A DNA stretch of 14,976 nt from JBCDBW01 sp039182965. GTDB taxonomy: Bacteria > Verrucomicrobiota > Verrucomicrobiia > Verrucomicrobiales > DEV007. How positions within the stretch are numbered: the first letter of the stretch is position 1; every line of letters starts with the position of its first letter. The notes under the pieces were generated by a model. The model was not told the origin of the DNA, made no database searches, and saw nothing but the letters and a program-made list of their open reading frames with translations. Position numbers and translations under genes: made by a program. The stretch spans positions 1 to 14,976 of the forward strand of contig JBCDBW010000108.1 in assembly GCA_039182965.1 (NCBI GenBank), written 5' to 3'. Shown piece by piece: positions 1 through 6,170 of this stretch.

Positions 1-672
1 CAATAGGGCAGCGCGGAGAGGTAGAGGGCGTAGCGGCCGGGCGAGATCGGCAGGTCGATAGGCGGCACTCATGCTTTCGGCGGTGTGGCAGCCGTAACTT
101 CTGACGTTGGCTTTTTTATCGAAGGCTTTTCGGTTGATGAGTTTGAAATCGTCTTCGTGGAGCCACGCCTTTGAGGCACCGAGGATTTGGTTGGAGTAGT
201 CAAAGATGAAGGCGTGTTTATTGGAGTGCCCGAAGTATTCGAATCCAACGATTTTGTAGGTGCCGCGGTTCATGCCCCGGTTGAGGTAGTTGATCACATC
301 TTGACCTTTGCTATACCAGACGAGTTTGACATTGTATTTGTCGCGGACGCTCTCGATATTGGCGATGAGGGGGGCACCATCTTCGGAGGCGCGAGTGACG
401 TAACCGGGGCGGTAGACGAGCCAAGTGATATTGTAGGAGGGGCCGTATTGATCGCGGAGTTGGCTGATGCGAATACGGGCGGAGCGAATGAAGTTGCCCC
501 ACCATTTGTCATGGTGATCGGCGGGGACGCGATATCTTTCCTGAGCTTGAAGGGCAGGGCCGCCGGAGACGATGATGTATTCGGAGCCTTTTTTTGAGGC
601 ATGCAGGGATGCCGGGATGGCGAGGAGGGCTGCGATGAGGACGATGAGGATCGTTGGGGTGGAGCGGGGCAT
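1..672 (-). CDS. Exported protein of unknown function with His/Cys motif, 3' part missing
   Basis: The reading frame runs from an ATG at 672 to the window edge without a stop (224 codons), so the gene is partial. Residues 1-25 form a signal peptide: MPRS, a hydrophobic core of Leu, Ile and Ala, then a likely signal peptidase cut after the Ala of SLHA. The mature part has WWGNFIRSARIRI (57-69), a strand-like ITWLVYRPGY (82-91) and VKLVWY (115-120). These are followed by GFEYFGHSN with His149 and by RSYGCHTAES with Cys195. A His at the end of one strand and a Cys at the end of the next recalls clan CD (caspase-like/CHAT) enzymes, but the usual His-Gly is His-Ser here, so function is open. Codon use (mostly C-ending) matches the neighbouring minus-strand genes. 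From about residue 201 the protein becomes Arg/Leu/Pro-rich and looks out of frame, see findings. It lies 150 bp downstream of lysA on the same strand. Confidence 0.75.
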   Translation of the reverse strand, partial: MPRSTPTILIVLIAALLAIPASLHASKKGSEYIIVSGGPALQAQERYRVPADHHDKWWGNFIRSARIRISQLRDQYGPSYNITWLVYRPGYVTRASEDGAPLIANIESVRDKYNVKLVWYSKGQDVINYLNRGMNRGTYKIVGFEYFGHSNKHAFIFDYSNQILGASKAWLHEDDFKLINRKAFDKKANVRSYGCHTAESMSAAYRPADLARPLRPLPLRAALL

Positions 673-822
673 GTCTGCGCGGGTTTGGGCCAGCAGTATT
701 GGGTAAAAGGCGCGGGTATTCAAGGGGCGGTGGTGAATTTGATGCTTGTGGGTATGACGCGCGTGAGGTGTGCGTCGCGCCAGCGCGGGAGCCCAACCCC
801 CTTTGTCAGCGATTTAGGGCAG

Positions 823-2130
823 TTACGTGGGGATGGATTCGGAGGCGGTAAGGTCGTCATAGGATTGGCGTGGGCGGATGAGGTGCGCTTGATTTCCGTC
901 GACGAGGATTTCCGGCGGGAAGGGGCGAGTGTTGTAGTTTGAGGCCATCACGAAACCGTAGGCACCGGCGGAGAGAACCGCGATGAGGTCGTTTTCCTGG
1001 AGTGGGGGGAGGTCGCGATTTTGGGCAAAGAAATCGCCGGATTCGCAGACGGGGCCGACGATATCAACCGTTTCGCGTTGGTAGCGGGAGCCAGGGTTTT
1101 GGAGGGGGACGATGTCGTGATGTCCCTGGTAGAGAGCGGGCCGGATGAGGTCATTCATACCGGCGTCGATGATCTGGAATGTTTTCGCGGCCCCTTTCTT
1201 TGTGTAGAGAACACGGGTGATGAGGACGCCGGCGTTACCGGCGATCATTCGGCCTGGTTCGAGAAGGATCTTAAGGTTGAGAGGCTTCAGGAGCGGAACG
1301 AGGGCGGCGGCGTATTCGTCGATGGTGAGTGGCGACGCTCCGTTCGTATTTTTTCCATGCCACCAATCTGGGGAGCCGCTGGGGAGAGAATCTTCGTAGA
1401 CGATTCCGATCCCACCACCGATGGAGAAGAATTCGATTTGGTATTGGTCGCGGAGTGATTCGACGAGGGGGATGACTTTATCAACAGCTTCGACGAACGG
1501 GTCGAGTGTTGTCAGTTGCGAGCCGATGTGCATTTGGACACCGCGGATTTCGATGTGGGGGAGTTGCGCGGCGCGGTCGTAAGCGTCGGGGGCGGCATCG
1601 AAGTCGATGCCGAACTTATTTTCAGATTTTCCTGTGGAGATGTATTTGTGGGTTCTTGCGTCGACATTTGGGTTTATACGAATCGCGACGGGGGCGGACA
1701 CTCCGAGTTTACCGGCGATGGTGTTGAGGGTTTGGATTTCGGCTTCGGACTCTACGTTGAAAGAGTAGATTTCTTCGTTGAGAGCGAACTCGATTTCTTC
1801 GCGAGATTTGCCGACCCCTGCGAAGGTGCATTTCCGTGGATCGCCTCCGGCGATTTTGACGCGGTGGAGTTCGCCACCGGAGACGATGTCGAATCCTGAG
1901 CCTTCCTTGGCGAGAAAATTGAGGATGGCGAGGTTGGAATTGGCTTTTACGGCATAGGCGATTTCGTGGTTGAGAGCTGTGAGGGCTTGATCGAGGCGAC
2001 GGAAGTGGTCGAGGAAAGTAGCTTTACTGTAGACGTAGAGTGGGGTGCCGTATTGTTCGGCAAGCTGTTGGAGGTCGACGCCTTCGCAGTGGAGGTTGAG
2101 TCGGGTGTCGTGGTAGTGGAAAGAGTGCAT
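823..2130 (-). CDS. lysA: Diaminopimelate decarboxylase
   Basis: This PLP enzyme converts meso-diaminopimelate to L-lysine and CO2, the last step of bacterial lysine synthesis, in the cytosol. At 435 residues it has the usual length of the fold type III family. Visible motifs are the PLP-binding Lys62 in YAVKAN, HIGSQ (201-205), the Gly-rich phosphate loop SIGGGIG (236-242), EPGR (291-294), and the C-terminal CESGD (362-366) with the active-site Cys contributed across the dimer. GAYGFVMASNYNTRP (388-402) follows, with the PLP-contacting Tyr391. An extra hydrophilic piece at about 244-265 follows the glycine loop. The ATG at 2130 is the first in frame and gives a normal N-terminus; no Shine-Dalgarno site precedes it. 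A heptamer repeat lies 17 bp upstream, and the methyltransferase gene ends 109 bp upstream on the same strand, so co-transcription is possible but not shown. Confidence 0.96.
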   Translation of the reverse strand: MHSFHYHDTRLNLHCEGVDLQQLAEQYGTPLYVYSKATFLDHFRRLDQALTALNHEIAYAVKANSNLAILNFLAKEGSGFDIVSGGELHRVKIAGGDPRKCTFAGVGKSREEIEFALNEEIYSFNVESEAEIQTLNTIAGKLGVSAPVAIRINPNVDARTHKYISTGKSENKFGIDFDAAPDAYDRAAQLPHIEIRGVQMHIGSQLTTLDPFVEAVDKVIPLVESLRDQYQIEFFSIGGGIGIVYEDSLPSGSPDWWHGKNTNGASPLTIDEYAAALVPLLKPLNLKILLEPGRMIAGNAGVLITRVLYTKKGAAKTFQIIDAGMNDLIRPALYQGHHDIVPLQNPGSRYQRETVDIVGPVCESGDFFAQNRDLPPLQENDLIAVLSAGAYGFVMASNYNTRPFPPEILVDGNQAHLIRPRQSYDDLTASESIPT

Positions 2131-2146
2131 TTATCGAGGGGTCGGC

Positions 2147-2190
2147 AATCAGCTATCAGCCATCAGGCATGAGCTGTCAGCTTTTTTTTT
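2147..2190. repeat. Five tandem 7-bp units followed by a T9 run, upstream of lysA
   Basis: Bases 2147-2181 read on the + strand as five consecutive heptamers: AATCAGC, TATCAGC, CATCAGG, CATGAGC, TGTCAGC. Nine T follow at 2182-2190. The last two units also contain the near-palindrome AGCTG-T-CAGCT (2172-2182). In the sense of lysA, the order is A9, then (GCTGAxx)n, then the start codon 16 bp further on. Such NATCAGC stutters are seen between genes in various bacterial genomes. Here it could be a simple-sequence expansion, or a weak terminator acting on + strand transcripts because of the T run. Confidence 0.7.
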
Positions 2191-2239
2191 GAGGTGGACG
2201 GATGTTGGGGAATGGTGCTTCTGTCGATCGATTTGGAGG

Positions 2240-3316
2240 TTAGAGAGGAAAAAATGATTGATGAAGTATCTTGAAGGCGGAGCCCGGGCCTTCGGGGTTG
2301 ATGAGGCGGTGGTCGGGCGCGGTGTTTGGGAGGTGGGTCAGGATGAAGTCATGCTGGTTTTGGAGCGAGTGGGTTTTGAGCCCGAGTTCATCACCCTGAT
2401 CGATGAGAGTGGAGAAGTTGACGTCGGCGGTGAGATCTTGTTTTCCAAAGCGGGCGTAAACCTCTGGGCCGGTAAGGCGTTGTTGGCGGTAGTAGGCGCG
2501 GATGGTGCCCCGGGGCTGGCGATGGTAGAGGCGGTCAATGGTGTCGCCGTAGTCAATGGTCAGCAGCGTCGTTTGCGTGGGAAGTGACGGTGTCCAGGAA
2601 GCTATCCAGCTGTGATAGGACTCGTGTGTTTCGACGCGTTGCGTGGAGTCTAGTGATTCCAGGTTCCAGTCACCCGCGGGCGGCGAAGAAGGGATGAGAA
2701 TTTCTTTGATTCCTTTGTCGGGGGTAAAAGCGAGGTGAAGTTTTTGCCAAGTATTTTTGTGGGGGTCAAATTCGTGAATGGAGGCGGAGAAGGCGTCGAC
2801 GAGTTCGTTAGATAGGACAAAAAGGTGGGCGTCTTGGTCGATGTGACTGAGAGCGTCTGTGATATCGGTGTGCCAGGAGATTTGTTTTTGGTATTTTTTG
2901 AGTCTTTGTTTTTGGAGAGTTTGGAGGCGCGGGGATATTTCGACGAGGTGGAGTTTTGTTTTGCGGCGCAAGCGCCAGGGGAGGGCGGCGAGGAGGTCAT
3001 GGGCGAGAGAACCGTTACCGGGACCGATTTCCAGCAGTGTGAAGCTGCCCTCAAATGTGCTTTTGGCGGGGCCTTTCTTCGTTTGGCGCTCGCGGGCGTT
3101 GGGGGGGGCGGCTGGCGGATGGCCAACGAGGCGCTTTGGCAGTTTCGTTGGGCGTTTTCGGCGATAGCGCGCTTCCTCGAAGGTTAGAAATGCGGCGAGG
3201 GATTGGGCGAGGAGGGGCGTGAGGGTGACGGTGGTAGCAAAGTCTCCGCGAGGGCCCAGGGCGTTGATGTGGGCTGTGTAGTATCCGAAGTCCGGGTGGT
3301 AGAGTGCTTCGTGCAT
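2240..3316 (-). CDS. MidA/NDUFAF7-type SAM-dependent methyltransferase (5' end uncertain)
   Basis: Belongs to the Methyltransf_28 (PF02636, MidA) family. The mitochondrial member NDUFAF7 methylates an arginine of complex I subunit NDUFS2; the bacterial substrate is not established. Counting from the ATG at 3316, motifs in order are ALYHPDFGYYT (4-14), GDFATT (24-29), the SAM loop LLEIGPGNGSL (94-104), HLVEISP (123-129), LSNELVDAF (168-176), then LTIDYGD, GTIRAYYR and DLTADVNF in the C-terminal half. The ATG at 3316 cuts off the conserved IPFERFM that opens the family. The same frame continues upstream as LSLRSFLANLSEENNHAIPFERFM to a stop at 3446-3448 but has no ATG, GTG or TTG. The true start may be ATT at 3406, or ATG at 3444 if one base is missing from a C run. 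A basic Pro/Lys/Arg-rich insert (about 50-88) separates the first motif from the SAM loop. Confidence 0.88.
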   Translation of the reverse strand: MHEALYHPDFGYYTAHINALGPRGDFATTVTLTPLLAQSLAAFLTFEEARYRRKRPTKLPKRLVGHPPAAPPNARERQTKKGPAKSTFEGSFTLLEIGPGNGSLAHDLLAALPWRLRRKTKLHLVEISPRLQTLQKQRLKKYQKQISWHTDITDALSHIDQDAHLFVLSNELVDAFSASIHEFDPHKNTWQKLHLAFTPDKGIKEILIPSSPPAGDWNLESLDSTQRVETHESYHSWIASWTPSLPTQTTLLTIDYGDTIDRLYHRQPRGTIRAYYRQQRLTGPEVYARFGKQDLTADVNFSTLIDQGDELGLKTHSLQNQHDFILTHLPNTAPDHRLINPEGPGSAFKILHQSFFPL

Positions 3317-3485
3317 GAAGCGTTCGAAGGGGATGGCGTGATTGTTTTCCTCGGAGAGATTGGCGAGGAAGCTTCGCAGCGATAGTTTATTGGGGGATTG
3401 GGGAATGGTCGGAGTCCTCGCGTTGTGCCGTCTTTGGTGGGCATTTTAGGATGAGTCTGCTGCCGGTGGCGCTCCGGCTTTGTTT

Positions 3486-5636
3486 TTATTGAGCCGCTCC
3501 GCCTTTGGCGGCTTTATCGCAGGCGCGGAGGTCCAATTTTCCGGAGGCGAGGACGGGGATTTCGTCGACTTCGATGACGGATTTCGGGATCCAGAGGCTG
3601 GCGATACCGGCTTCTAGGAGGCGGTAGCGCAGGTCGGTGAGATCGATATCGGCGAGGGTTGTGAGGAGGACAAGGGTTTCTCCTTTGGCATCATCGGGAC
3701 AACCGGTGACAACGAGTTTTCGTTCCCCTTCTGATTCGAGATCGAGCTGTTTGACAATCGCCTCTTCGACGGTTTCATGGGGGACCATTTCGCCACCGAT
3801 TTTGGAGAAGCGTTTGAGGCGACCTTCGATGTAGAGGAAGCCATCGGCGTCCACGCGACCGAGGTCGCCGGTTTTGAACCAGCCTTTTTTGAGGATTGCA
3901 GCGGAGGCATCGGGATTGTTGAGGTAACCGGTAAAGACGTTGGGTCCTTTTAGCCACACCATGCCTGGCTTGTGGAGCGAGAGTGGTTCGTCGGTATCCG
4001 GGTCGGTAATTCTGATGGCCATGCCCGGGAGGAGCTGTCCGACGGAGCCCATGCGTGTTGAAGGGATCACATCGAGGTTGCCGGCGGGACTTGGATCGGG
4101 GAGATTGACGTTGGTGACGGGGGCGGTTTCGGTGAGGCCGTATCCTTCGAGGACGGGTTTTCCGAATTTTTCCAGGAAGGCGTTGGCGAGAGACGGGGGA
4201 AGTTTTTCCGCGCCGGTGATGGTGTAGTTCAGGGAGGTGAGTTGTTTTTTTTCGGCGCGGCGCAGGTAGCCGCGAAGGAAGGTCGGAGTGGCGAGGAGGA
4301 CGGTGACCTGGTGTTTTTCGATGAGTTCGGCGAGTTTCACGACTTCAATCGGGGAAGGAAAGGTCACGAGGTCGACCCCTTCGATGATGGGAAACCAGAG
4401 AGTGACGGTGCAGCCGAAAGAGTGGAAGAGGGGGAGGCAGCCGAGGAGTTTATCGTAGTGATGGAGGTCGATACGGGCGCCGAATTGATTGACGTTTCCG
4501 AGGATGTTTCGGTGGGTGAGGGGGACGCCTTTTGGTGCGCCGGCGCTGCCGCTGGTGAAGAGGAGGATGGCCTCGTCGGTGGGGGCGGCTTTTTTGGGGA
4601 TGCCGAGGATGCGGGCCAGGGCGCCGGCGGAGAAGACTCTGGCGAGGATCATCCAGATGGCGATTTTTGCTTTGAGGGGCGGGAGAACGCGTTCCAGAAA
4701 AATAAGTTGTTTGTTCGGCGGCCAAGGGAACTTTTGATTTTTGCGGATAAAGCGATCGACGGTAATGAAGCGATCGATGCCGGCTTGTTCGATGGAGGAA
4801 TTGATTGCGCCGGGACCGGCGGTGAAGTTGATATTGACGGGAATCTTTCCGGCGAAGATAACGGCTAGGTTTGCGATCATGCCGGCGCGCCCCGGGGGAA
4901 GGACAATGCCGATGCGCGGGGCGGTGGTTTCCAGTCGGATGAGTTTTGAGAAAACGATGGCGACGGCGAGAATTTTGTTGAAGCTGGTTTCGCTTCCGTC
5001 GAGGCCGTCGATGATTTTTGATGCGGAGGCGTGTTTTTTGAGTCCCTGGAGTAGGGCGTAGCCGAGGTGTTTATTGAAAGCGGGGCGGGATTCGAAAGCG
5101 AGATTTGAGGCGATGAGGAGGTTTTCCTGATAGTTGGCGAGGTTGGAGGCTTCGCGTTCGAGGACCTTTCCGAAGGAGAAGACGAGCGTATCGGTTTCCT
5201 TCCGCGGTTCGATTTGGAGGCTGGTATCGAGGGGATGATCGATGAAGAGTGGGACGAGTGGAGCGCCAGCGGAAATGATGAACTCGGTCGTAACGGAGGG
5301 TACGCAGGTGACGGCGCCGGGGCGGATAAGGCTATCGCCGGGAACGAAGATGATCAGGGAGTCTTGTGTGATGTGGCTGTGGAGAGCTTTTTTGAAGGAA
5401 TCGAGGTGTTGTTCTCCGACGGTAAAGGCGAGGGCTTCGGTGGAGTCTTTTTCGAGGTGGGCTTGGAGGAGGGGATCGACGACAGCTTTTTCTTCGAGGA
5501 GGTAGACGAGGGAGCGGCCGGTGATGATTTTTTCCAGGTGGAGGATGTCCTGAAAAGCGAGGTGATTGGGGATGATGACGGCACCGGATTGGGGGAGATT
5601 TTCCTGGCCGAGGACGATGGGTTTATGGGTGGACAT
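3486..5636 (-). CDS. Fused acyltransferase / AMP-dependent acyl-ACP (acyl-CoA) synthetase, Aas-like
   Basis: Two-domain protein of 716 residues. The N-terminal part (about 1-200) is PlsC-like: PNHLAFQD holds the HX4D catalytic pair (His25, Asp30). The expected FPEG-type motif is replaced by FVPGDSL (97-103). Residues about 215-716 form an ANL-superfamily adenylating enzyme. Its motifs are LLFTSGSAGAPKGVP (358-372), LPLFHSFG (401-408), GYGLTETAP (498-506), GWFKTGDLG (585-593), GRLKRFSKIGGE (605-616) and the C-terminal catalytic lysine in ASGKLD (Lys700). By analogy with E. coli Aas it would activate fatty acids and re-acylate lyso-phospholipids, recycling fatty acids at the membrane; the exact substrate is inferred. 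No MFS transporter (LplT-like) domain is attached. It starts at ATG 5636, is divergent from the symporter genes, and is first in a possible unit with the methyltransferase. I give no symbol because chain specificity cannot be read. Confidence 0.9.
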   Translation of the reverse strand: MSTHKPIVLGQENLPQSGAVIIPNHLAFQDILHLEKIITGRSLVYLLEEKAVVDPLLQAHLEKDSTEALAFTVGEQHLDSFKKALHSHITQDSLIIFVPGDSLIRPGAVTCVPSVTTEFIISAGAPLVPLFIDHPLDTSLQIEPRKETDTLVFSFGKVLEREASNLANYQENLLIASNLAFESRPAFNKHLGYALLQGLKKHASASKIIDGLDGSETSFNKILAVAIVFSKLIRLETTAPRIGIVLPPGRAGMIANLAVIFAGKIPVNINFTAGPGAINSSIEQAGIDRFITVDRFIRKNQKFPWPPNKQLIFLERVLPPLKAKIAIWMILARVFSAGALARILGIPKKAAPTDEAILLFTSGSAGAPKGVPLTHRNILGNVNQFGARIDLHHYDKLLGCLPLFHSFGCTVTLWFPIIEGVDLVTFPSPIEVVKLAELIEKHQVTVLLATPTFLRGYLRRAEKKQLTSLNYTITGAEKLPPSLANAFLEKFGKPVLEGYGLTETAPVTNVNLPDPSPAGNLDVIPSTRMGSVGQLLPGMAIRITDPDTDEPLSLHKPGMVWLKGPNVFTGYLNNPDASAAILKKGWFKTGDLGRVDADGFLYIEGRLKRFSKIGGEMVPHETVEEAIVKQLDLESEGERKLVVTGCPDDAKGETLVLLTTLADIDLTDLRYRLLEAGIASLWIPKSVIEVDEIPVLASGKLDLRACDKAAKGGAAQ

Positions 5637-5837
5637 CTAGGACGGTAGCGGAACTTTGAATCAGTGGAAGAACGGGGGTGGTTGGAAGTTTCTTTTGCCT
5701 TTCAATAGCAGAACCGATGGGCTAAAGATAGCGTCAATTTTTTCAAAGGGAATCTTGGATTTGGTCAGGGCCTGTTCAGATTTCCTTTGGTAATTTCAGC
5801 CTCCCGATGCCAACCCCCCTTTGTTCTTGCTGAGCTT
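5637..5837. promoter_or_regulatory. Divergent intergenic region between acyl synthetase and symporter genes
   Basis: This 201-bp stretch separates two genes that point away from each other, so it should hold promoters for both. It is more AT-rich than its flanks in the middle (about 5690-5760). I see isolated -35-like words, for example TTGACG on the minus strand at 5734-5729, but no convincing -35/-10 pair. A TTG-started extension of the small symporter gene into this region (5787) is judged unlikely. Confidence 0.35.
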
Positions 5838-6125
5838 ATGAGCACCTCGAATTCTGAATTGGATGACGACAAGGCTAAGGAGTATTGGCGGAAGAATGTT
5901 CGGTGTGTGTTGTGGTTGTTAGCGGTGTGGTTTTTGGTTTCCTATGGATTTGGGATTTTGTTGGTTGATCAGTTGGATGCGGAGCGGATACCCGGGACAG
6001 GTTTTAAAGTGGGTTTTTGGTTTGCGCAGCAGGGGAGTATCTATGTGTTCGTTTTATTGATCGCATTTTATGTCTGGTATATGAATCGGTTGGATCGTGA
6101 GTATGCGGGGGAGGAGGAGGATTGA
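5838..6125 (+). CDS. Sodium:solute symporter small subunit (DUF4212)
   Basis: A 95-residue membrane protein. Residues 10-20 (DDKAKEYWRKN) match the typical amphipathic opening of the DUF4212 family (PF13937/TIGR03647). Two hydrophobic segments follow at about 21-43 and 61-82, joined by a loop with FKVGFWFAQQGSIYVFV, which is characteristic of the family. The acidic tail ends GEEED. Family members are encoded directly upstream of a VC_2705-type sodium:solute symporter and are thought to be its small subunit, which is the arrangement here (45-bp gap). ATG 5838 is chosen because it places the conserved region at the usual distance from the N-terminus; no clear Shine-Dalgarno site is seen. Confidence 0.92.
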   Translation: MSTSNSELDDDKAKEYWRKNVRCVLWLLAVWFLVSYGFGILLVDQLDAERIPGTGFKVGFWFAQQGSIYVFVLLIAFYVWYMNRLDREYAGEEED

Positions 6126-6146
6126 GCGGACTGGGGTCTGGACTAT

Positions 6147-6158
6147 AGGAGGAAGGAG
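6147..6158 (+). promoter_or_regulatory. Shine-Dalgarno site for the symporter large subunit
   Basis: AGGAGGAAGGAG lies 12-18 bases before the ATG at 6171. It is one of very few purine-rich anti-16S matches at a gene start in this window. The spacing is somewhat long, with the AAGGAG part 12 bases from the start. Confidence 0.55.
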
Positions 6159-6170
6159 CCGGGATTTTTC

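Noticed and set aside
187..597. + strand open frame of 136 codons opposite the exported protein gene
   Set aside because: The minus-strand frame has a signal peptide and a protein-like sequence, whereas this frame has an acidic Val/Gly-rich composition typical of a shadow and is not followed by other genes.
3462..3478. Hairpin GCCGG-N7-CCGGC followed by TTTGTTTTT on the + strand, as a terminator
   Set aside because: Only five base pairs, and the T run is on the + side, where no + strand gene ends. For the minus-strand genes it lies between two probably co-transcribed genes.
4242..4868. Long + strand open frame (208 codons) opposite the acyl synthetase gene
   Set aside because: It is the antisense shadow of a gene with clear family motifs. 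Its Gly/Glu/Asp-rich composition is what C-rich third positions produce on the other strand.
5787..5837. TTG-started N-terminal extension of the small symporter subunit
   Set aside because: It adds a Cys/Pro-containing stretch not expected in DUF4212 proteins, and the ATG at 5838 gives a normal start.
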